This document shows, in pieces, positions 51,927 to 59,662 of a stretch of DNA of 64,000 bases. The stretch comes from CAVYXK01 sp963708245 (lineage in GTDB: Bacteria; Pseudomonadota; Alphaproteobacteria; Acetobacterales; Acetobacteraceae). The notes beneath the pieces were generated by a model. The model had not been told where the DNA came from and made no database searches. It saw nothing but the letters and a program-made list of their open reading frames with translations. The stretch lies in NCBI GenBank assembly GCA_963708245.1, contig OY970201.1, positions 8,184,001-8,248,000 of the forward strand, read 5' to 3'. Numbering within the stretch: the first letter of the stretch is position 1; each line of letters begins with the position of its first letter. Made by a program: the position numbers and the translations under genes.

Positions 51927-54900
51927 TCATGCCTCCCAAATCCAGCTCGCAACCTCGGAAGCAAGCCGAGACACATCCACCCGCCACGCATCGCCGCCTG
52001 ACACCGGAGTGCCGGCAGGCATGTCGCGCAGCCCGAAATGATAATAGACGGGACATCTCGCGCCGGCCAGGAAGAGCCATTCCGAGTTGTGGACGAACGT
52101 CTCGGGCAGCAAGATCAGCGCCGACTTCAGTCGCCTCTGAAACGCGAGATTGAACATGGCTGATCCGGTCGGTCCAGCAACAAGTTGAGCCTTCGAGACT
52201 ATCGAGATTTGCTCTTCGACACGTAGATCTTCGGGGTGCACAATTTGAAAGCCAAAGTTGATGAACAACTCTTCGACTTCAGGCTCGTTTCTCAATTTCC
52301 GCGCGGATGGGCCCGATCTGGAGACATATATCCGCTCTCCTCCTTCTGCATGAGGGTCAGCAAGCACGTCTCGGATTTGTTGCCACAGCTTCGCGGAGGT
52401 CGGAGAGGCATATCGCGAAACCCCCAAAGCCGCGGACCCGAGCAGCAACTTGCGACAGTGAACGCCCCCCTGCGCGAACACGATGTCTTCGGCTTTTACA
52501 CCCATGCCCGCGAGAAACCTGTCTCTAAACCGTGTATCGTGAGTGGTATGATCGAGCAAAATCTTCACGTCGCCAAACAATTCGCGACAAGTTTGCCAAG
52601 CATGCATCCGGCTCAGGCAGTCCCCGATAAAGTGGCCAAAGTCGCCCGATATGGGACGCCCCATAAAAAAGGCCGTATCCACCGTGACGGCTTCGTCGAG
52701 GTCAATCGGAAGCCTGTAGGCATCCTCGCCTTCGTATTCAAACCATCCGATTGCATCCGGACCCCACGGCACCAGGAAGTCGTTTATCAGTATCTTGGGG
52801 CCAGGCAGGAACGGAGCAGCATAAGGCAAGTAGTACACATCATCCAGCCTCGCCATCCACATTTCCGGATATTGCATCTGCCGAGGGAATATTTGTTTGT
52901 GTGGGGTGTCCGATAGGGGCAGCGGGGCCGAGGGTGGATTCATGATGAAACAAGGCGGCATGTCGATTGTGTCGGCGGAAGCCAATACCGCCCGCGAAAA
53001 AGGCACGTCTCTCAGCTTCTTCAAATCTACTACCGTTGTCATGGACAATAGAGACCTTGATGCAAATCTCGTGTCCTTTGCTGCGATCGGTCCACGCGGC
53101 TCATTGTTTGCCAAACAGGCAACAGTCTCGGTTTCGCCGCCGGTCGTGGGCTGCTGCCAAAGTGCATAAGCGGCGCGGCTGACTGCATACCAGCTCTCGA
53201 ACGAAATGTTCGGAGCGTCGTCGTAGGGCGCAAAACGATCCACGTAGCCCTTCAGCAGATCGCTTTCAATACGCTCCACCGTGCCCGGCGGATGTTGCGG
53301 GTCCGCCACATCGACCCAGAGCAGGGTGTTCGACCCAAACCGCCGCAGGACATCAAGCAGTCGCCTAACATCGCCAAATGAGAGCGGAATATTCGACTTC
53401 CAGACCCAGAGCTTCTCGCCGGCGACAAGGTCGGCCATCAGCTTGTCCCGTAAGAAGATCAATCGCCTTGCTTCCTTGCGGCGAACATCTTCCGGATCGA
53501 CTTCGCCTTCGTGCATGAAGGTATGGTGCAAGAGCTGATACGCACTTTCGTGCACCAGGTATTCGCGGCGCTGCGGATCACCTTCCAGTTTCAGATGCAC
53601 GGTCTCGAGACTGCCGAGCCCGCTGAACCGGCGCTCCAGTGCATCCGCCACGGTCTGCAGCCGCACTTCGATCGGCACGTAGGGACTGGCGAATCGGAGC
53701 AGACCCAACGGTTCAGCCCCAGCCTGCCGCTGTACCAGACCAAATTCGCAATTGTCGCCAAGGCTTTCAAAGTGCATCAGCAGCTTCTCGAGGGGTAGTT
53801 CGTCACCCGATTTGTCTTGAGTCGCTTCGACATCGGTCGGTACCTCTTCCTCTAAAGCTGGAGCCTCGGCGTGGCTGGTGTCTCCGAACCGGGGTCGGTC
53901 CACCACAAGCTTCATCCCAGAGGCAGTCGCCGTACCTCGTCCTAAGCGATGAGCACATAGGACATATTGCAAAGGCATAGCTCGTCGTCCGTATTCACCC
54001 GGATCGATGCCCAGGCGCTGCAGGCCTGGTGCAAGAGTTTCGATGAAACGCTGCCCTTGGTCCGCCGCAAAGATGCGCGGACACACCTCCTCGATCGCCA
54101 GGCCAGCGTCGGTCAGCGCACGAGTCACTGTCCGCAGGCTGAACCAACGCAGATGGCGCACATCCAGCAGCCCGGCGCGCTCATAGTTCCAGGTTCCGCC
54201 TAGAAGCCGCGCCGCCATGCTCCAATGCTCCGCATTGGCGACGCAAATCAGGACCGTGCCGCCCGGGTTCATCACCTCCAGTTGGCGTCGGAGCACCTCC
54301 CATGGATCGCGTAACTGCTGCAGAACGTCGCCGTAGATCAGGCAGTCGATCCCGTCGGGCAGTTCGAAGGGTAACGGGTTCTGCTGCACGTCCACGCAGG
54401 CGACAGCATCCAATCGCCGCCTGGCAATGGCCGCCGCGTCTGGATCGCGCTCGATCCCAAACAGGCGCGCGGATGGATTGGATGTGCGGTATGCAGCGCC
54501 CAGTGCCCCGGTGCCACAGCCAACGTCCAGGATGGTGAGCGCGTTCGCAGGAATGCGGGTCAGCAGATCGACATTTGCGCTGTCTGGGTATCCGGTCCCC
54601 GCCTGCGCTTCACGCTCATGATTATCCGCCAAGGGCGCCGGTGTTGTTGGAGGTGGCAGCAAAGACATTGCTCGCGCTCCGCGCAGAAGATAGTTGGTCC
54701 AGAAATCCGCGAGACATGTATCCCGCACCTCGTTCATCCGTGTCATTTCGGCAGCGGCGCCGCCGCTATCATAGATTTGCTTCCAAATGACCTGACCGTC
54801 AAATTCTCCCGATATCCCCCTGCTGTATCGAAGATTGAAATCCTCGAGCGATTTGAATGCATAGTGGTGTACTACGGCGCGCGACATGATCAGGTCCTGG

Positions 54901-55535
54901 ATTTCCGACGAGGCCACCAGGCAACCCTCGACGGGAACCTCACTGAGTGCCATACCGATCACGTTCACGCTGTTGGCGTCATCAACCAGGCCATCATCCC
55001 AATTGTGCCAAATGAAAATCTTACGATCAATGCGGTTAAGATCGATTGCCCGAGTTCGAGTAAGTGTCTTGCATGTGATGTGCAGGCGCGCAGACCGGTT
55101 CACATACGTCCTGAGGACGCTGCCTCGCGGGCGTTTTTCCCAGCCGCTGTTGCCAAAAAAGATCCAATTGAATTGAATGCAGTCCCATTCCGCTGGAGCT
55201 TTGTCCAGAAACAACTTGATGTTGTTTGAATCACGAATGCAAATAAATTCATCAATGTCGAGGAACATGAGCCATTCCGTCTGATTTTTCCACTCCCTCA
55301 GCCCACACATATACATTAGGAACTGTTCGCCCTGTAAAGGGAAATGGCGGAATGTGACAAACGGATCAGTGCCTCCAAGGAAAGGGAGCACCTGCTCGTA
55401 CAACTCCACAGGGTCGTCGTCGTTGCAGAACAGAAAAACGTGGTCGAAGCCGATAGCGCGGTGATAGAGAAGCCATTCGACGATGTAGGGAGACTCCCAT
55501 CTGGCGCAGGCCATTATCGAAACCCGGTGCTTCAA
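51927..55535 (-). CDS. Four-module protein: GT-A glycosyltransferase, methyltransferase, orphan domain, GT61-like glycosyltransferase
   Basis: A 1202-residue protein. Residues about 1-290 are a GT-A-like domain (MACARWESPYIVEWLLYHRA, then the nucleotide-sugar DxD in FLDIDEF, 91-97). About 315-530 form a class I methyltransferase (ILDVGCGTGALGAAY, 335-349). About 587-800 begin ESLGDNCEFGLVQRQAGAEP, a conserved-looking domain seen in many alphaproteobacterial polysaccharide genes, function unknown. About 860-1200 resemble GT61/DUF563 (GDFGHFIGDCLSRMHAW 964-980; RIYVSRSG; AGPTGSAMFNLAF 1120-1132). The start is a TTG at 55535 with GGGAG upstream. It has no signal peptide, so it is cytoplasmic and probably builds and decorates an exopolysaccharide or capsule. 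Confidence 0.85.
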   Translation of the reverse strand: MKHRVSIMACARWESPYIVEWLLYHRAIGFDHVFLFCNDDDPVELYEQVLPFLGGTDPFVTFRHFPLQGEQFLMYMCGLREWKNQTEWLMFLDIDEFICIRDSNNIKLFLDKAPAEWDCIQFNWIFFGNSGWEKRPRGSVLRTYVNRSARLHITCKTLTRTRAIDLNRIDRKIFIWHNWDDGLVDDANSVNVIGMALSEVPVEGCLVASSEIQDLIMSRAVVHHYAFKSLEDFNLRYSRGISGEFDGQVIWKQIYDSGGAAAEMTRMNEVRDTCLADFWTNYLLRGARAMSLLPPPTTPAPLADNHEREAQAGTGYPDSANVDLLTRIPANALTILDVGCGTGALGAAYRTSNPSARLFGIERDPDAAAIARRRLDAVACVDVQQNPLPFELPDGIDCLIYGDVLQQLRDPWEVLRRQLEVMNPGGTVLICVANAEHWSMAARLLGGTWNYERAGLLDVRHLRWFSLRTVTRALTDAGLAIEEVCPRIFAADQGQRFIETLAPGLQRLGIDPGEYGRRAMPLQYVLCAHRLGRGTATASGMKLVVDRPRFGDTSHAEAPALEEEVPTDVEATQDKSGDELPLEKLLMHFESLGDNCEFGLVQRQAGAEPLGLLRFASPYVPIEVRLQTVADALERRFSGLGSLETVHLKLEGDPQRREYLVHESAYQLLHHTFMHEGEVDPEDVRRKEARRLIFLRDKLMADLVAGEKLWVWKSNIPLSFGDVRRLLDVLRRFGSNTLLWVDVADPQHPPGTVERIESDLLKGYVDRFAPYDDAPNISFESWYAVSRAAYALWQQPTTGGETETVACLANNEPRGPIAAKDTRFASRSLLSMTTVVDLKKLRDVPFSRAVLASADTIDMPPCFIMNPPSAPLPLSDTPHKQIFPRQMQYPEMWMARLDDVYYLPYAAPFLPGPKILINDFLVPWGPDAIGWFEYEGEDAYRLPIDLDEAVTVDTAFFMGRPISGDFGHFIGDCLSRMHAWQTCRELFGDVKILLDHTTHDTRFRDRFLAGMGVKAEDIVFAQGGVHCRKLLLGSAALGVSRYASPTSAKLWQQIRDVLADPHAEGGERIYVSRSGPSARKLRNEPEVEELFINFGFQIVHPEDLRVEEQISIVSKAQLVAGPTGSAMFNLAFQRRLKSALILLPETFVHNSEWLFLAGARCPVYYHFGLRDMPAGTPVSGGDAWRVDVSRLASEVASWIWEA

Positions 55536-55618
55536 TCAGATCTCCCGCCCAGCTCAGAATCTCATCGCTAACATGCCCGTAGCTGTTGCGAAGGAGGTGC
55601 GTCCATGGGCCCTGGCCC

Positions 55619-56020
55619 CTATTGGATCACTCCCTCCCCCCGCACCGGCCGCGGTCGTCCTTCCGCATCCACCGCGACCAACACGAACTCCGCCGCCGTC
55701 ACCTTAAACCGCTCCTCCTGCCCGTGCCGCAGCACCCAAGCCTCCACGCCCAGGGTGATCGAGCTCCGCCCGACCCGCCGCAGCTCTGCGTAACAGCAGA
55801 CAACGTCGCCCACTTTGACCGGTCGTAAAAATGCGAGGTTCGATACAGCGGCCGTCGCCACGCGCCCCTTCGCTACCGCCCGCGCGGTCATGCCCGCCGC
55901 CAGGTCCATCAGTGACATGATCCAGCCGCCGAAGATGTCCCCGGCCGGGTTGGTATCGGCCGGCATGGCCACCATCCGCAACTCCAGCCGCCCCTCCGGC
56001 TCGCCGTCGGTATTCGTCAT
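55619..56020 (-). CDS. Acyl-CoA thioesterase, hotdog fold (YciA-like)
   Basis: A 133-residue hotdog-fold protein. RMVAMPADTNPAGDIFGGWI (about 15-34) carries the conserved N-P-x-G-x-(V/I)-F-G-G-W motif with the catalytic Asp. MSLMDLAAGMTARAVAKGRV is the long hotdog helix, followed by AFLRPVKVGDVVCCYAEL. It hydrolyses acyl-CoA. It lies divergently upstream of the enoyl-CoA hydratase gene, separated by 72 bp. Confidence 0.9.
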   Translation of the reverse strand: MTNTDGEPEGRLELRMVAMPADTNPAGDIFGGWIMSLMDLAAGMTARAVAKGRVATAAVSNLAFLRPVKVGDVVCCYAELRRVGRSSITLGVEAWVLRHGQEERFKVTAAEFVLVAVDAEGRPRPVRGEGVIQ

Positions 56021-56092
56021 CTGCCCTGCCTCACTGCCTTGGAATGACCCCGTCCCGCGACAATGATATGCCCGGCCAGGAGAGATCGCACC

Positions 56093-56890
56093 ATGAACGC
56101 GCCGCCAGCCGCCACCGAGACCATGCTGCTCCGCCGCGACACCGCCGGGGTCGCTTGGCTCACGCTCAATCGCCCGCAGGCCCGCAACGCCCTATCGCTC
56201 GCCCTGATGGCGGCACTGGACGCCGAACTGGCCCGAATCGCAGAAGACTCCGCCGTGAAAGTCGTGGTCATCGCCGGTACTGGCCCCGCCTTCTGCGCCG
56301 GACACGACCTGCGGGAGCTACGCACCCGCCCCGATCGCGCCGCCTACGAACAGACCTTTGCTGCCTGCTCGCGGCTGATGCTGCGTATCGTCCGCCTGCC
56401 CAAGCCGGTGATCGCCCGGGTGCACGGCGTCGCCACCGCCGCCGGCTGCCAGCTCGTCGCCACCTGTGATCTCGCCGTGGCCGCCGACACCGCCCGCTTT
56501 GCCACGCCGGGAGTGAATATCGGCTTGTTCTGCTCCACACCCATGGTCGCGCTCTCCCGCGCCGTCGGCCGTAAGCCGGCAATGGAAATGCTGCTGACCG
56601 GCGATCTGATCGACGCCGCCCGCGCCCGCGAGATCGGCTTGGTCAACCGCATCGTCCCCGAAGCCGAGCTCGACAGCGCGGTTGCGGAACTCGCCGGGCA
56701 GATTGCGGCGAAAAGCCCACTCACGCTCGCTATCGGCAAGGAAGCCTTCTACCGCCAAGCGGAGATGGACCTGGACGACGCTTATCGCTACGCCGCCGAG
56801 GTGATGACCCGCAACATGCTCGCCCGGGACGCCGCCGAGGGGATCGACGCGTTCCTGGCCAAGCGCGCGCCGGTGTGGACCGGCGCCTGA
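56093..56890 (+). CDS. Enoyl-CoA hydratase/isomerase family protein
   Basis: A 265-residue crotonase. LTLNRPQARNALSLALMAAL, GPAFCAGHDLRELRTRPDRA (first oxyanion-hole region with CAGHDL), VHGVATAAGCQLVATCDLAV and FATPGVNIGLFCSTPMVALS are typical of the family. The usual glutamate pair is not seen at its normal place, so specificity may differ from classical hydratases. CAGGAGAG lies before the ATG at 56093. The short gap to the DnaJ-like gene (7 bp) makes co-transcription likely. Confidence 0.88.
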   Translation: MNAPPAATETMLLRRDTAGVAWLTLNRPQARNALSLALMAALDAELARIAEDSAVKVVVIAGTGPAFCAGHDLRELRTRPDRAAYEQTFAACSRLMLRIVRLPKPVIARVHGVATAAGCQLVATCDLAVAADTARFATPGVNIGLFCSTPMVALSRAVGRKPAMEMLLTGDLIDAARAREIGLVNRIVPEAELDSAVAELAGQIAAKSPLTLAIGKEAFYRQAEMDLDDAYRYAAEVMTRNMLARDAAEGIDAFLAKRAPVWTGA

Positions 56891-56897
56891 CCCATCC

Positions 56898-57815
56898 ATG
56901 GCCGACGACCCTTACCAAGTCCTGGGGCTGAAGCGCGACGCGACGGAAGGCGAAATTCGCGCCGCCTACCGCAAGCTCGCGAAGCGCTATCACCCGGACC
57001 TCAACCCCGGCAAACCGGAGGCGACGGAGCGGTTCAAGCAGATCAACGCCGCGAACGACCTCCTGTCGGACCCCGAGAAGCGCGCCCGTTACGACCGCGG
57101 CGAGATCGACACCGCCGGCAACGAGAAGCCGCCCGAGTACAAATTTTACCGCGATTTTGCCGATGCCCCCGGGCAGCAGAAATACCGCGCCGGCGCCGGG
57201 GGGGTCAGCCAGGAGGACCTGGAGGACATCCTCGCCCAGGCCTTCGGCCAGGGCTTCACCCGCGGCGGTGCCTCGCGCGGCTTCAACCTGCGGGGGCAGG
57301 ACGCCCAGTACGGGCTGACCATCAGCTTCCTGGACGCCGTCAACGGCACCACCCGCCGCATCACCCTACCCGACGGCCGCACCCTGGATGTGCGCATCCC
57401 CGCCGGCGTACGCGACGGCCACGTTCTGCGGCTGAAAGGCCAGGGGATGCCCGGGATCGGCGAAGGTCCGCCGGGCGACGCACTCGTGGAGGTCACCATC
57501 GCGCCCGACAAGCGCTTTCGTCGCGACGGCGACGACATCATCGTCGAACTGCCGGTGACCATCCGCGAAGCCGTGCTCGGCGCTGCGCTGGAGGTGCCGA
57601 CGATCAAGGGCACGGTGCGGCTCACCATCCCGCCTGGCTCCGGCACCGGCACAAGGCTACGGCTGCGCGGCCGCGGCATCGGCGGGCATGGCCACCAATA
57701 CGTGGAACTCATCGTGGTGCTGCCGCCTGGCGAGGAGCCGGAGCTGGCGGAATTCCTGAAGCAGTGGAAGCCGCGACGCGACGTTGACCCGCGTGCCGGG
57801 ATGGGAGGCACCTGA
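56898..57815 (+). CDS. cbpA: DnaJ-class co-chaperone, CbpA-like
   Basis: A 305-residue type-II J-domain protein. The J domain (residues 4-70) contains the HPD tripeptide (32-34) in KRYHPDLNPG. No zinc-finger domain follows. A Gly/Phe-like linker (YRAGAGGVSQEDL to GGASRGF) precedes the two C-terminal substrate-binding beta domains (GLTISFLDAVNGTTRRITLP and FRRDGDDIIVELPVTIREAV). This layout matches CbpA, the curved-DNA-binding DnaJ homologue. Its ATGA-like stop/start overlap with the next gene, a CbpM homologue, supports the assignment. Confidence 0.9.
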   Translation: MADDPYQVLGLKRDATEGEIRAAYRKLAKRYHPDLNPGKPEATERFKQINAANDLLSDPEKRARYDRGEIDTAGNEKPPEYKFYRDFADAPGQQKYRAGAGGVSQEDLEDILAQAFGQGFTRGGASRGFNLRGQDAQYGLTISFLDAVNGTTRRITLPDGRTLDVRIPAGVRDGHVLRLKGQGMPGIGEGPPGDALVEVTIAPDKRFRRDGDDIIVELPVTIREAVLGAALEVPTIKGTVRLTIPPGSGTGTRLRLRGRGIGGHGHQYVELIVVLPPGEEPELAEFLKQWKPRRDVDPRAGMGGT

Positions 57816-58126
57816 TGCTGATGGATGCGGTCGTCGCCCTGGTCGGCGATCTCGACACGGTCGAGCTGACCGGTTGGGTCGAGCGCGGTTGGGTGCAGCC
57901 CGACGCCGCCGGCGACGTGTGGGAGTTCCGCGAGATCGATATTGCCCGCGTTCGATTGATCCGCGATCTCCGTCGCGGCATGGACGTGGGTGAGGACGCG
58001 ATCCCGTTGGTGCTATCGCTGCTCGATCAGGTCTATGAGCTGCGCGGGCAGCTCCGTCGGATGATTGATGCACTCGGTAGCCAGCCGCAGGAGGTGCGGG
58101 CGGCGATCGTTACCGCGATGCGGTGA
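57815..58126 (+). CDS. cbpM: CbpM-like chaperone modulator (MerR-like HTH)
   Basis: A 103-residue protein beginning in the TGATG overlap with cbpA. VELTGWVERGWVQPDAAGDV followed by WEFREIDIARVRLIRDLRRG is a MerR-like winged helix, and MDVGEDAIPLVLSLLDQVYE is followed by a helical C-terminus LRGQLRRMIDAL. In E. coli CbpM binds the CbpA J domain and inhibits its activity. Gene order and 1-bp overlap match the cbpAM operon. Confidence 0.85.
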   Translation: MLMDAVVALVGDLDTVELTGWVERGWVQPDAAGDVWEFREIDIARVRLIRDLRRGMDVGEDAIPLVLSLLDQVYELRGQLRRMIDALGSQPQEVRAAIVTAMR

Positions 58127-58158
58127 ACCGGCGAGGATCACCGGCAGGGAGAACGATC

Positions 58159-59451
58159 ATGTCCGACCGCACCGTGGTTGGCGCTCTTGGCGCCGGTGTC
58201 GATATCAGCACGATAGCCGGCGGTGCCGTCGGCAATCTCATCGAGTGGTACGACTGGAGCGTCTACGGCCTGCTGTCTGCGGTGTTCGCCGGACAGTTCT
58301 TTCCGGCCAACGATCCGACTGCCGCCCTGCTCGCCGTGCTCGCCACCTTCGCGCTCGGCTTTCTGATGCGTCCGGTGGGATCGATCGTTTTGTCGCCCTA
58401 CGCCGACCGGTACGGACGGCGGCGCATGCTGGCGCTGTGCATCACTCTGATGGGGATCGGCAGCCTGATCGTAGCGCTCTGTCCGCCCTATTCGTCGATC
58501 GGACTCGCGGCGCCGCTGATCCTGCTGATCGCGCGCCTGGTGCAGGGCTTCTCCGCCGGCGGCGAGTTCCAGGGATCGTCGGTGTTCCTGGTCGAGCATT
58601 CGCCAGCGGATCGCAGGGCCTTGGCGGGGTCGTCGCAGATGATCAGCATCGGCCTTGCCATCCTGATCGCTACCGGGATTGCGGCGATGACCACCAATCT
58701 CATTCCGAAGCCGGCCCTCACCGCGTGGGGCTGGCGCATCCCGTTCCTGATCGGCGCGCTGGGTGCGGTGTATGGCCTGTGGCTGCAACTCAACTTGCCG
58801 GAGACGCCGCATTTCGAGGCGGTGGAGCGCCGCCGTGCCCTGTCGCGCGCGCCGATCGTAGAGGCAGTGCGCGCTCACCCGAAGGAAACGCTAATCGTCT
58901 TCGTCATCCAGATGGGAACGGTCCAATTCTATACCTGGACCGTCTTCCTGCCGAGCTACGCGCATCTGATGGGCGGGCTTCCGCTGGAGGAAGGCTTCAT
59001 CGCCGGCACAATCGCGATGGTGGTGTATTGCGTCGCGGTGCCGAGCTTCGCCGCGCTGTCCGACCGGATCGGCCGCAAGCCGCTGCTGTATGGCGCGGTA
59101 GGCGGATTCCTGATCTTCGCCTATCCGCTGATCAATGCACTGCACAGCGCAAGCTTCGGCATATTCCTACTGGTGGATATCGTGGGCATCCTGTTCATCT
59201 CGATGAACAACGCGGTGCTCGCGCCGGTGTTGTGTGAGCTGTTCCCGACGCGTGTGCGCACCTCCGGCATCGGGCTGCCCTATGCCGTGTGCAGCGCGAT
59301 CTTCGGCGGCACTGCCCCGCTGATCGCCGCGGCGTTCATCCACGCGAAGCTCGACTGGGGCCTGCCGGTCTACATCATGGCGATCTGCGCAATCTCGCTC
59401 GCGGTGTTCACCACGCTCATGCCGGAGACGCGGGGCAAGCCGCTCGATTGA
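58159..59451 (+). CDS. MFS transporter, metabolite:H+ symporter (MHS) type
   Basis: A 430-residue inner-membrane transporter with twelve hydrophobic segments. NLIEWYDWSVYGLLSAVF is the MHS-family opening, and YADRYGRRRMLALCITL is the conserved loop 2-3 motif. LVQGFSAGGEFQGSSVFLVE and WGWRIPFLIGALGAVYGLWL, plus GMPETRGKPL-like LMPETRGKPLD at the C-terminus, are typical of proton symporters for organic acids or osmolytes. CAGGGAG precedes the ATG at 58159. Its position upstream of hydantoinase genes suggests a substrate related to hydantoins or 5-oxoproline, as inference. Confidence 0.9.
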   Translation: MSDRTVVGALGAGVDISTIAGGAVGNLIEWYDWSVYGLLSAVFAGQFFPANDPTAALLAVLATFALGFLMRPVGSIVLSPYADRYGRRRMLALCITLMGIGSLIVALCPPYSSIGLAAPLILLIARLVQGFSAGGEFQGSSVFLVEHSPADRRALAGSSQMISIGLAILIATGIAAMTTNLIPKPALTAWGWRIPFLIGALGAVYGLWLQLNLPETPHFEAVERRRALSRAPIVEAVRAHPKETLIVFVIQMGTVQFYTWTVFLPSYAHLMGGLPLEEGFIAGTIAMVVYCVAVPSFAALSDRIGRKPLLYGAVGGFLIFAYPLINALHSASFGIFLLVDIVGILFISMNNAVLAPVLCELFPTRVRTSGIGLPYAVCSAIFGGTAPLIAAAFIHAKLDWGLPVYIMAICAISLAVFTTLMPETRGKPLD

Positions 59452-59470
59452 TGCGAGATTTCCACCTCTC

Positions 59471-59603
59471 CCGCTCTCTGCGGGAGAGGTCGCCACGCGA
59501 AGCATGGCGGGTGTGGGCACCGGGTCAGCATCCTCACCGGTTCGCTCTGCGAACCGACCTCCGGGTCGGAGCCCGAAGGCAGGCTCTCTCCCGCAGAGAG
59601 CGG
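59471..59603. repeat. Intergenic palindrome cluster
   Basis: An 18-bp inverted repeat pairs 59471-59488 with 59586-59603. Nested inside it are smaller hairpins: GGTTCG/CGAACC (59539-59555) and CGACC/GGTCG (59555-59568). The left arm also forms a local hairpin with ACCTCTCCCG/CGGGAGAGGT (59464-59473 and 59481-59490). The block fills the gap between the MFS stop and the hydantoinase A start. It could act as a terminator for the upstream gene or be an extragenic palindromic repeat like the ones at 5134 and 12472. Confidence 0.65.
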
Positions 59604-59662
59604 AGAGCTAAAGTGAGATCTGCCTGATTGACGACTTCGAACGCGGCCCCGATCCTAGCGTA

